A DNA stretch of 64,000 bases. Source: Pseudomonas sp. ML2-2023-3 (GTDB lineage: Bacteria; Pseudomonadota; Gammaproteobacteria; Pseudomonadales; Pseudomonadaceae). The notes beneath the pieces were generated by a model. It did not search any database. It saw only the letters and a list, made by a program, of their open reading frames with translations, and was not told where the DNA came from. The stretch is from assembly GCF_037055275.1 (NCBI RefSeq), contig NZ_CP146343.1:2886501-2950500 (forward strand). Direction: 5' to 3'. This document shows, piece by piece, positions 1 to 7,271 of this stretch. Both the position numbers and the translations under genes were made by a program. The stretch's first letter is position 1. The number at the start of each line of letters is the position of its first letter.

Positions 1-149
1 TCAAAGCCCGACACCGTGCCGTCCGAATTAGTGGTGTTGAAGGGAGGGTAGGCGCCTTCCGTGGCGATAGTCAGCGTGTCGGCGTGCGCGTTTGCTGCAA
101 CGGCGGCCACCAGTGCACATGCACTTGCAAAGCGAATGACGTATTTCAT
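1..149 (-). CDS. Amino-acid ABC transporter periplasmic binding protein (N-terminal part)
   Basis: The gene is cut by the left edge of the window; only the first 49 codons are present. The start is the ATG at 147-149 on the minus strand. The peptide opens with a typical Sec signal (MKYVIRF, a hydrophobic Ala/Val stretch, then A-H-A-D at the likely cleavage point). The mature start reads LTIATEGAYPPFN, the usual N-terminus of family 3 solute-binding proteins for polar or basic amino acids. It lies just downstream of the RpiR-type regulator gene on the same strand and opposite dpkA. In the P. putida D-lysine locus a binding protein, an RpiR regulator and dpkA are also neighbours, so a basic amino acid is the likely ligand (inference). 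Confidence 0.8.
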   Translation of the reverse strand, partial: MKYVIRFASACALVAAVAANAHADTLTIATEGAYPPFNTTNSDGTVSGF

Positions 150-162
150 CTAGCACCTCGTT

Positions 163-1038
163 TTATTGTTTTGATCCGGGTGAGGATGTGTAGCCCACGA
201 ACTCATTGTGTAAGGCCGCGGTAGCCTCAAGACGCTTCTCAACGTCCGGCCCCAGTTGTTTGCACACTTCATTGATCAGCAGATGCACCAGCGACAGCAT
301 GGCCGCGGTGGATTCCCAGAACAGGTTGAACTCGGTGGGCACGCGAAACACTTCATTGGCGCTCTGGTCGGCCCAGTCGCAGAAGGTATCGGTGACCAGC
401 GTGACCTCGATCCCGGCCTCACGTGCCTTGCGGCACAACAGCTGGGCGTGGCGCGAGTAGCGTCGGGCTTCAAACACCACCAGGGCACAGTCTGCGGGCG
501 GGCACAGCAGCACGTCGGCGTAATGCCCGGCGGCGCCATCGACCAGTTGCACGCCATCGCGCAGGTATTGCAGCAAATGCACCATGGAGGCGGCAATCCC
601 GCGCTCGGTCTGGAACCCTGCGACAAACACTTTGCGCCGAGTGGCCAGGCGCTGACTGACCGCACGCCACTGCGGCGTGAGGCTGTATTCGTAGACCTTG
701 ACCAGCGCGCCGACTTCAAGCTCAAAACTGCGTGGTAACGCCTGGGGGCTCTGGCTCGACTGCTGGCGGAATTCTTGCAAGCGATCACCGACAAGCCACG
801 GGCCATCGCCCAGGTCGTCCTTGAGATCGTTTTTCAAATCCTTGAAATGGCTGTAGCCCAGCGAGCGGCAAAAACGCCCGACACTGGATTCGCTGACCCC
901 CAGTTTGCTGGCGATGTCGGCGGCGGTCTGAAAGGGCAGTTCGTAAAGATTTGCCAGCATGTAGCTGGCAATCGCCCGACCCGAAGGTGCGGCGGTTGAC
1001 AGACTGCTTTCAAGGCGTTGTTTAATCGGCTGGCTCAC
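163..1038 (-). CDS. RpiR/MurR-family transcriptional regulator
   Basis: A 291-residue protein with the two-domain plan of the RpiR family. An N-terminal helix-turn-helix lies around residues 20-75 (A-A-D-I-A-S-K-L-G-V-S-E-S-S-V-G-R-F-C-R-S-L-G-Y is the recognition segment). A sugar-isomerase (SIS) fold follows at about residues 125-260 and normally senses a phosphosugar or other small ligand. The gene is divergent from dpkA, and the 132-bp gap holds repeated TGTCA half-sites, so it probably controls dpkA, itself and the binding-protein gene downstream. RpiR regulators next to dpkA in other pseudomonads belong to D-lysine/D-proline catabolism. The direction of control and the ligand cannot be read from sequence. 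Confidence 0.88.
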   Translation of the reverse strand: MSQPIKQRLESSLSTAAPSGRAIASYMLANLYELPFQTAADIASKLGVSESSVGRFCRSLGYSHFKDLKNDLKDDLGDGPWLVGDRLQEFRQQSSQSPQALPRSFELEVGALVKVYEYSLTPQWRAVSQRLATRRKVFVAGFQTERGIAASMVHLLQYLRDGVQLVDGAAGHYADVLLCPPADCALVVFEARRYSRHAQLLCRKAREAGIEVTLVTDTFCDWADQSANEVFRVPTEFNLFWESTAAMLSLVHLLINEVCKQLGPDVEKRLEATAALHNEFVGYTSSPGSKQ

Positions 1039-1086
1039 GACTGCTTCCTGTTTTTATTTCAGCGCGTTGCAGAAAGTGAATGTTTT

Positions 1087-1121
1087 CTGTCATTAAGTCA
1101 ACAATTGACAGAGAACTGTCA
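1087..1121. promoter_or_regulatory. Candidate RpiR operator between the regulator gene and dpkA
   Basis: CTGTCA at 1087-1092 is mirrored by TGACAG at 1106-1111, and a third copy, CTGTCA, follows at 1116-1121. The cluster sits in the only divergent promoter region of the local genes, which is where an autoregulating RpiR protein would bind. No footprint is known; this is inferred from symmetry and position. Confidence 0.45.
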
Positions 1122-1170
1122 CCCAAGGATAGTTTGCCACAGACAAAAATAATCAGATTGGAGCGCCAGA

Positions 1171-2181
1171 ATGTCTTCTACGCAGTCGCTTTCCCTGGTC
1201 GAACTGACCGCCTTGCTGCAACGGATTTTCGAGCGTCATGGCACCTCGCCGCAGGTTGCTCGGGTGTTGGCTGACAACTGCGCACGGGCTCAGCGCGATG
1301 GTTCTTATAGCCACGGGGTATTCCGCATTCCGGGCTACCTGTCTTCGCTGGCCAGTAATTGGGTCGATGGCCAGGCTGTTCCGGTCGTAGAGGATGTAGC
1401 CTCGGGCTTTATCCGCGTGGACGCTGCCGGTGGCTTTGCCCAGCCTGCATTGGCTGCTGCCCGTCAGTTGCTGGTCGAGAAAGCCCGCAACGCCGGGATT
1501 GCGGTACTGGCGATTCGCAACTCGCATCACTTTGCTGCGCTTTGGCCGGACGTGGAACCGTTTGCCGAAGAAGGTCTGGTGGCGTTGAGCGTGGTGAACA
1601 GCATGACCTGCGTGGTGCCCCACGGTGCGCAAAAGCCCCTGTTTGGCACCAACCCGATTGCCTTTGCGGCCCCCCGCGCCGAGGGTCATCCGATCGTATT
1701 CGACCTGGCTACCAGCGCCATTGCCCACGGCGATGTGCAAATTGCCGCGCGCAAGGGTCATCAGTTGCCTGCCGGTATGGGGGTAGATAAACAGGGTGAG
1801 CCGACTCAAGACCCGAAAGCGATTCTTGACGGCGGTGCCTTGCTGCCATTTGGCGGGCACAAGGGTTCGGCGCTGTCGATGATGGTCGAATTGCTGGCGG
1901 CGGCGCTGACGGGTGGCAACTTCTCGTTTGAGTTCGACTGGTCGAAACACCCGGGTGCGCAAACCCCGTGGACGGGCCAATTGCTGATCGTGATCGACCC
2001 GAGCAAATCCGGCGGCGACAGCTTTGCCCTGCGCAGCGCAGAACTGGTGCGTCAGATGCACGCCGTGGGCCTGGAGCGCATGCCCGGCGACCGTCGCTTT
2101 ATCGAACGTGCGAAATCGTTGGACGAAGGCATCCCGCTGGGCGCTGAAGAGTTGGCCAGGTTGCGTGAGCTGGCGGGGTAA
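1171..2181 (+). CDS. dpkA: Delta1-piperideine-2-carboxylate / delta1-pyrroline-2-carboxylate reductase
   Basis: A 336-residue member of the malate/L-lactate dehydrogenase-like (Ldh_2) family. I recognise it as very close to the structurally characterised Pseudomonas DpkA enzymes. DpkA uses NADPH to reduce the cyclic imines formed from D-lysine and D-proline, giving L-pipecolate and L-proline. Visible signatures are the Ser-His-Gly motif at residues 47-49, RNSHHFAALWPDVEP, the nucleotide-site segment VVPHGAQKPLFGTNPIAF, and FGGHKGSALSMMVE near residue 230. The start has GGAG about 9 bases upstream (attggagcgccagaATG). It is divergent from the RpiR gene. The expected downstream partner amaC (D-lysine aminotransferase) is not present; an unrelated AraC gene follows on the other strand. 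Confidence 0.93.
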   Translation: MSSTQSLSLVELTALLQRIFERHGTSPQVARVLADNCARAQRDGSYSHGVFRIPGYLSSLASNWVDGQAVPVVEDVASGFIRVDAAGGFAQPALAAARQLLVEKARNAGIAVLAIRNSHHFAALWPDVEPFAEEGLVALSVVNSMTCVVPHGAQKPLFGTNPIAFAAPRAEGHPIVFDLATSAIAHGDVQIAARKGHQLPAGMGVDKQGEPTQDPKAILDGGALLPFGGHKGSALSMMVELLAAALTGGNFSFEFDWSKHPGAQTPWTGQLLIVIDPSKSGGDSFALRSAELVRQMHAVGLERMPGDRRFIERAKSLDEGIPLGAEELARLRELAG

Positions 2182-2237
2182 CTGCGCGAAGGATCCGCTC
2201 CCACAATCCACCTGCGCGCATCAGGTTGGGTGGTGGC

Positions 2238-3269
2238 TTATAGCGCCAGAAACTGCCGGATCAGATTGGGCGTACATCCCGTCCAGCGCTTCAACGCCCG
2301 GCGAAAGTTTGCCGGGTCGCTGAAGTTGAGGTGCTCGGCCACGGCCTCGTTACTCAGCCCCTTGATCTGGTACAGGTACAGCGCCATGTGTTTGCGCGCT
2401 TGATCCTGCTGGGCCTGAAAGTGCGTGCCATGCTTGTTCAGTTTGCGCTTGAGGGTGGCCTGGCTCATTGAAAAGTGCTGCGCCGCCTGCTCAAGGCTCG
2501 GGGCGTGTTGCGCATTGTTGCGCAAGTACACATACAACCGATCCAGCAGGCTGGCGCTGAAGCCCAGGCTGTGCAATTGCTCCTGGGCCTGCTGGTACGC
2601 CACCTGCCGGGCAATGGCCGAGCCGTTGGGCCAGGGCCGCGTCAGGTATTCGCGGGGCAGGCGCATCATGTCCAGCTGGCAGCCGAACTGGGTGTTTTCC
2701 CCCAGATGCACCCAGTATTGCTCCACATAGCGCGGCTCTGGATGACTGAAGCTGCACTCCCACGGCAGGCGTTCGCCGCTGAGCCACTGACTCATCGCCA
2801 TCAGCGCCGTCATGCTGGCCTCCAGCACAAAACGCAATTGCTCCCGGGCCCCGCAACTGTCGAGCCAGTACACGTAGGCGTACTTGTCGTCCAGCAACAG
2901 GCGCGGCGTCAGCAGCGGGCTGAGCAGGGCGCGGTGATGGATCAGGGTTTCCAGGGCCTGATGCAGATTCTGCGCCTGTTGCAGGGCGTGGCTGGCCGGG
3001 CCGTAGTGCCCCGGCCACAGGCGTTGGCCAAACAGGAAGCTGCTGTCATCGGCTTCGAGCAAGCGCTGGGCGTTGGCAATCAGGCCAAAGCACTGCTGGG
3101 GACTGAGGCGGGTTTGGCCGGCCACAATATCGTCGTAGAACAGCCCGGTACCGCGCAGCAGGCGATGGCTGTCGATGTCCCGTGATAGCGCCAGATCAAT
3201 CAGAGTGGCGGGTTGGTAATGTCCGGCAATAAAACGGCTGTCCGCTTCGTACCAGCGGGTATGGAGCGT
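2238..3269 (-). CDS. AraC-family transcriptional regulator
   Basis: The coding span runs from an ATG at 3270-3272 to a stop at 2238-2240 and encodes 344 residues. Residues about 20-210 form the Arabinose_bd-type ligand domain shared by OruR/ArgR-like AraC proteins. The last 100 residues hold the two AraC helix-turn-helix motifs (F-S-M-S-Q-A-T-L-K-R-K-L and L-N-F-S-D-P-A-N-F-R-R-A-L-K-R-W). The start codon overlaps the stop of the upstream GGDEF gene in an ATGA junction, so the two are translationally coupled. Its target is unknown; the phytate locus at 4.6-11.2 kb is the nearest cluster without its own regulator, but that link is only positional. Confidence 0.88.
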   Translation of the reverse strand, partial: TLHTRWYEADSRFIAGHYQPATLIDLALSRDIDSHRLLRGTGLFYDDIVAGQTRLSPQQCFGLIANAQRLLEADDSSFLFGQRLWPGHYGPASHALQQAQNLHQALETLIHHRALLSPLLTPRLLLDDKYAYVYWLDSCGAREQLRFVLEASMTALMAMSQWLSGERLPWECSFSHPEPRYVEQYWVHLGENTQFGCQLDMMRLPREYLTRPWPNGSAIARQVAYQQAQEQLHSLGFSASLLDRLYVYLRNNAQHAPSLEQAAQHFSMSQATLKRKLNKHGTHFQAQQDQARKHMALYLYQIKGLSNEAVAEHLNFSDPANFRRALKRWTGCTPNLIRQFLAL

Positions 3270-4189
3270 CATGCGCGTTTACTCCGTGGCGGCTTGGCGC
3301 GCACCAGCGCCAGATTCAGCCGCTTGAGCAACTCATCAGGTGCATCATCGAGGGCCATCACCACGGCGGTACTGGCCGACAAATAGACCCGCTCGCCATG
3401 TTGCCGGGTTTTGTGGGCCAGGCTTTGAACCGCCTGTTGCAACTCAAGGGCCAGCAACCGGGCCTGACTTTCTCCGGTGCCGGGCAGCAGCACGACAAAG
3501 CGGTCACCGGCCAATCGGCAGAGCAGGTCGTGGCGGCGCAGGTTGAGCAGGAGCAATTGGCTGAAGGCTTGCAGCACGGCATCACCTTCGGGGTGCCCGT
3601 AGTGCCGGTTGATCGCGGCAAAGTCGTCGATATCCAGCGCCAGCAGTGACAGCGGCTGTTGCTGCTCAAGGCTTTGCACGAGGCATTCGCTGACTTGGCG
3701 CTTGAGGTATTCGGCGCCGCCCAAGGGAGTCAGTTTGTCGAACAGCCGATGCTCGCGAAACACCCGCTCGCGTTTCTCCATGTGCTGGTTGATCGCCTGT
3801 TGTTCACGGTGCCAGTGGAACAGGCCGATGGTCAGCAAAATCATGCCGATGGGCATTGGCCCCGATTCCAGCCAGTGATCCCAGCCGATGTGCTTGGGCA
3901 GGCGGACAAACTCGTCCAGCACGTCCATCCACCAGGAGAAAAACATGAAGCACAGACCGTAGGCCAGGTAGTTGGTGACCCGTCCGGTGGGCCGGCTTTT
4001 AAGCACCAGCCCCAGCCAGAACAGCATGAACAGGGCTGTTCCCCCTTCGCCGATGATGTCCAGCCAATGCCACTCGCTGAAGGTTTTTGGGGTACCAAAA
4101 GCCAGGTTCAGCAGTACGGCAAGATTGGCCGCCAACAGGAGCAGGCCGAGCTTGTAGCGGTGGTGTTTAAGAACGTTTAACCAAGTCAT
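3269..4189 (-). CDS. Membrane protein with degenerate GGDEF domain
   Basis: A 306-residue protein with four predicted membrane segments in the first 130 residues (about 14-32, 49-63, 71-91, 111-126), a short linker helix, then a GGDEF-type domain from about residue 150. The substrate-handling segment L-A-L-D-I-D-D-F-A-A-I-N-R-H-Y-G-H is well kept. The signature loop, however, reads A-G-D-R-F (about residue 228) instead of G-G-[DE]-E-F: the metal/catalytic glutamate is arginine. The usual D-x-L-T-G-L-x-N-R has also become D-K-L-T-P-L-G-G-A-E. A functional diguanylate cyclase is therefore unlikely; a GTP- or c-di-GMP-sensing or scaffold role is possible. Its stop overlaps the AraC start, suggesting that the two act together. 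Confidence 0.85.
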   Translation of the reverse strand: MTWLNVLKHHRYKLGLLLLAANLAVLLNLAFGTPKTFSEWHWLDIIGEGGTALFMLFWLGLVLKSRPTGRVTNYLAYGLCFMFFSWWMDVLDEFVRLPKHIGWDHWLESGPMPIGMILLTIGLFHWHREQQAINQHMEKRERVFREHRLFDKLTPLGGAEYLKRQVSECLVQSLEQQQPLSLLALDIDDFAAINRHYGHPEGDAVLQAFSQLLLLNLRRHDLLCRLAGDRFVVLLPGTGESQARLLALELQQAVQSLAHKTRQHGERVYLSASTAVVMALDDAPDELLKRLNLALVRAKPPRSKRA

Positions 4190-4586
4190 TTCAGTTCTGC
4201 CAAAACGTATTGCCGGTCAGCAGAACAGAGGTGTGTGACAGCGGTGTGACGGGGCGTGCGGGTCGAATCAGCTCAGGTGTCTCGTGCAAAAACCTTGAAC
4301 ATTCCCCTGTTTGACCGTGGAAGCGGGCTTGCTCGCGATGCAGGCGACGGGGTGGCTCAGTTGCACCGCGTTGATGCTATCGCGAGCAAGCCCGCTCCCA
4401 CAGGGTGCGGGGTAGCTGACGCGGGTCATATCAGCTCAATTGCCTTCAAAGTGCCGCTCAAAAGCCTCTGTCTCGGGGTTTTAGCCAAACACTGTCACAG
4501 CGTTGTCATCCACCAACCCTAGCTTTCGCTCCCAAGTTGTCGGGCCATTTGCCCGGCCTGATGGGCGATTTTGGGGGAGGACAAAC
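4190..4586. other. Intergenic region upstream of the TonB-dependent receptor
   Basis: About 400 bases without a gene between the divergent GGDEF protein and the receptor. It holds one REP pair (4317-4404) and the receptor leader, which ends in the strong ribosome-binding site GGGGGAGGACAAAC just before the ATG at 4587. No Fur-box-like or sigma-factor-like site was clear by eye, and there is no fecI/fecR pair nearby. Confidence 0.5.
4317..4404. repeat. REP pair, GTGGGAGCGGGCTTGCTCGCGA family
   Basis: Two inverted copies of the Pseudomonas REP that begins GTGGGAGCGGGCTTGC face each other. The left copy starts gtggaagcgggcttgctcgc; the right copy is its reverse complement ending gctcccacag. Same family as the repeats near 11.2, 25.2, 27.4 and 51.8 kb. 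Confidence 0.85.
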
Positions 4587-7121
4587 ATGTACAAGTGTCG
4601 CAGCAAGGCGCAGTGGGTCGGCTTTACCGTCAGTGCATTGGCCCTGGCAATTGCCAGTGAGCGCCTGAGCGCCGCCGAGGCATCGAGTATCGGCGCCACC
4701 GAACACGTTGAAGTGGTCGGGCAGGCCGTCAGCCTGGACAAGGCGCTCAAGCAGCAGCGCAATTCGGACAACATTGAAAGCGTGGTGCATGCCGATGGCG
4801 TGGCGCAGTTGCCGGACGCGAACGTCGCCGAGGCCGTGCAACGCCTGCCCGGTATCAGCATTGAACGGGATCAGGGCGAAGGCCGTTTCGTCAGCGTGCG
4901 GGGCCTGGGGCCGGACCTGAACAGTGTGACCATCAACGGCACGCTGGTGCCGTCCCCGGAAAGCGCCCGTCGTGCCGTGGCCCTGGACGTGTTGCCCTCG
5001 GAGCTGGTGCAGTCGCTGTCGGTGATCAAGACCCTGACCCCGGACATGGACGCCAACTCCCTGGGTGGCACGGTGGATGTCCAGAGCCTGTCCGCGTTCG
5101 ACCACAAGGGCCTGTTCTACACGGGCAGCACAGAGGCCGGCTACAACAAGAACAGCCACAAGACCAGCCCCAAGGTGTCGGGAGCCATCAGTGACCGTTT
5201 CAGCCTGGGCGACGGCGTCGACAACTTTGGTGTCGCCGCAGCGTTGAGCTGGAACAAGCGCGACTTTCGCTCTGACAACGTCGAGACCGGCGGCGACTGG
5301 GACTTCAGCGAGGGTGCACGACTGAACAGCTTCGAGCAGCGGGTGTATGAGATCAGCCGCGAGCGCACCGGTGGCGGCCTCAACTTCGACTACAAGCCCG
5401 ACGACGACACCAGCCTGTACCTGCGCACGCTGTACAGCCGCTTCGAAGACAACGAAACCCGCAACTCCACCAGTTTTGAATTTTCCGACCCCCAGGCCGA
5501 AGGCGAAGTGGGCCCGACCAAGACCAAGCGCAAGCTCAAACAGCGCGAAGAAACCCAGGAAATCCAGTCCTACGTGTTCGGCGGCGAACGCATGATGGGC
5601 CTGTGGACCCTGAGCGGGCAGGCCGGTTACAGCGAATCCAGCGAAGACAATCCGGGCGGCATTGCCGGGGCCACCTTCAAAGGCAATTCCGGCATCGGTG
5701 AAGGGGGGTTCTACGATACCGAAAAACCCCGGCCCATCATTGGCGCAGGCTTTTATGACCCGGCCAATTTCAGCCTCGACAAGGTGGACTGGCAAGAGCA
5801 ACACACCAAGGACACCGAGAAAAATATCCGCCTGGACCTGGCCCGCGACTACGACGTGCAGGGCTATGCCTCCCAGGTCAAATTCGGCGGCAAGGTCAGC
5901 CGTCGCAACAAGGACAATGACCTCAATGCCTGGACCTACAAGGACTTTTCGGATCTGGGTTTCAGTGACGAGCAACTCAGCCTCGAGCAGTTCAACAAGG
6001 GCAACCTGCACTACAACCTCGGCCGGTTCGGACCAGGCATCAGCGGCGGTGCGATCAAGGATCTGATTGGCGGCTTGAACCGCAACGATTTCTACAACGA
6101 GCAAGACTCGCGGGCCAATGACTTCACCATGCGCGAAGACATCAACGCGGCTTACCTGATGAACACCGTCGATATCGATGACTGGCGCTTTATTGCCGGC
6201 ATGCGCTACGAAGGCACCGAGTTCGAAGCCAAGGGCACGGGTGCGCGCGATGGCGTTTTCGAAGATCAGGACACCCAGCGTGATTACCACCACTGGTTGC
6301 CCGGCCTGCATGCCCGCTATCAATTGGCGAAAAACACCCAGGTGCGTGCGGCCTGGACCAACACCGTGGTGCGTCCGACCTTCGGCCAACTGGCCCCGGG
6401 TTTTGTTATCGAGGATGACAAGGCCGAGTTCGGCAACCCCAACCTCAAACCGCTTGAGTCGAGCAACTTCGACCTGGGCATTGAGCACTTCATGGGGCAG
6501 GCGGGCACGGTGTCGGCGTTCCTCTTCTACAAAGACATCAAGAACTTCGTCTACAACAACGATCTTGCCGGCAGTGGCGAGTGGGTCGACTTCACTGAGG
6601 CCCACAGCTATGCCAACGGCGACAGCGCCAAGCTCTACGGCCTGGAACTGGCCTACTCGCAAAAATTCGACTGGCTGCCAGCGCCCTGGAACGGCGTGAT
6701 CCTGGGTGCCAACAGCACGTTCAGCCGCTCCAGCGCCAGCATCAAGGGCGTTGATGCAGCCACCGGAGCAAGCCTCAAGCGCGATATTGATTTGCCGAAC
6801 CAGTCCAACACCGTCGGCAACCTGATGCTCGGCTGGGAAGACGACAAGCTGAGCCTGCGCCTGTCGGCCAACTACAAGTCGGACTACCTCTACGAACTGG
6901 CGGGGGTCAACGACAAGGCCCATGACACCCATGTCGATGCCCAGACGTTTGTCGACTTCAGCGCCCGCTACTCGCTGACCAAAAACCTGCAAATCAAGTT
7001 CGACGCCCAGAACCTTACGGACCAGCCGTACTTCGTCTACAGCGGCAACAGTCGCTACAACAACCAGTACGAAGAATACGGCCCCACCTACTCCGTAGGC
7101 CTGACCTTCACCCATTTCTAA
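4587..7121 (+). CDS. TonB-dependent outer-membrane receptor, probable phytate/inositol-phosphate uptake
   Basis: An 844-residue receptor. The start at 4587 is preferred over an in-frame one at 4503 because GGGGGAGGACAAAC sits immediately before it and the protein then opens with a normal signal peptide ending near L-S-A-A-E. The plug domain follows (ESVVHADGVAQLPDANVAEA, RFVSVRGL, TINGT); this wording is typical of the large Xanthomonas/Caulobacter-type receptor class used for carbon compounds rather than siderophores. The rest is a beta-barrel ending in a terminal aromatic (S-V-G-L-T-F-T-H-F). It is followed by a phytase and a private ExbB/ExbD/TonB set on the same strand, so it probably imports phytate or its breakdown products (inference). 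Confidence 0.9.
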   Translation: MYKCRSKAQWVGFTVSALALAIASERLSAAEASSIGATEHVEVVGQAVSLDKALKQQRNSDNIESVVHADGVAQLPDANVAEAVQRLPGISIERDQGEGRFVSVRGLGPDLNSVTINGTLVPSPESARRAVALDVLPSELVQSLSVIKTLTPDMDANSLGGTVDVQSLSAFDHKGLFYTGSTEAGYNKNSHKTSPKVSGAISDRFSLGDGVDNFGVAAALSWNKRDFRSDNVETGGDWDFSEGARLNSFEQRVYEISRERTGGGLNFDYKPDDDTSLYLRTLYSRFEDNETRNSTSFEFSDPQAEGEVGPTKTKRKLKQREETQEIQSYVFGGERMMGLWTLSGQAGYSESSEDNPGGIAGATFKGNSGIGEGGFYDTEKPRPIIGAGFYDPANFSLDKVDWQEQHTKDTEKNIRLDLARDYDVQGYASQVKFGGKVSRRNKDNDLNAWTYKDFSDLGFSDEQLSLEQFNKGNLHYNLGRFGPGISGGAIKDLIGGLNRNDFYNEQDSRANDFTMREDINAAYLMNTVDIDDWRFIAGMRYEGTEFEAKGTGARDGVFEDQDTQRDYHHWLPGLHARYQLAKNTQVRAAWTNTVVRPTFGQLAPGFVIEDDKAEFGNPNLKPLESSNFDLGIEHFMGQAGTVSAFLFYKDIKNFVYNNDLAGSGEWVDFTEAHSYANGDSAKLYGLELAYSQKFDWLPAPWNGVILGANSTFSRSSASIKGVDAATGASLKRDIDLPNQSNTVGNLMLGWEDDKLSLRLSANYKSDYLYELAGVNDKAHDTHVDAQTFVDFSARYSLTKNLQIKFDAQNLTDQPYFVYSGNSRYNNQYEEYGPTYSVGLTFTHF

Positions 7122-7136
7122 GCGCTGGGCAAATCA

Positions 7137-7231
7137 CTGTAGTCGCTGCCGAAGGCTGCGAAGTATTGCGGAGCAACCCGTTCTCCAAAAGCTGCGCGAT
7201 GCTTTTTCGCAGCCTTCGGCAGCGACTACAG
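7137..7231. repeat. REP pair, TGTAGTCGCTGCCGAAGGCTGCGA family
   Basis: Two 26-base arms (7137-7162 and 7206-7231) are exact reverse complements; the left arm begins CTGTAGTCGCTGCCGAAGG. It sits between the receptor and phytase genes and could act as a partial terminator or RNA-stabilising hairpin within the operon. Confidence 0.88.
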
Positions 7232-7271
7232 ACCAGGCTTTAACCCCATCTTCTTATGGATTGCATGACCC

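Noticed and set aside
4506..7115. An 869-codon open frame opposite the TonB-dependent receptor
   Set aside because: It mirrors the receptor in a GC-rich codon pattern, has no ribosome-binding site or recognisable domain, and the receptor is clearly the real gene.
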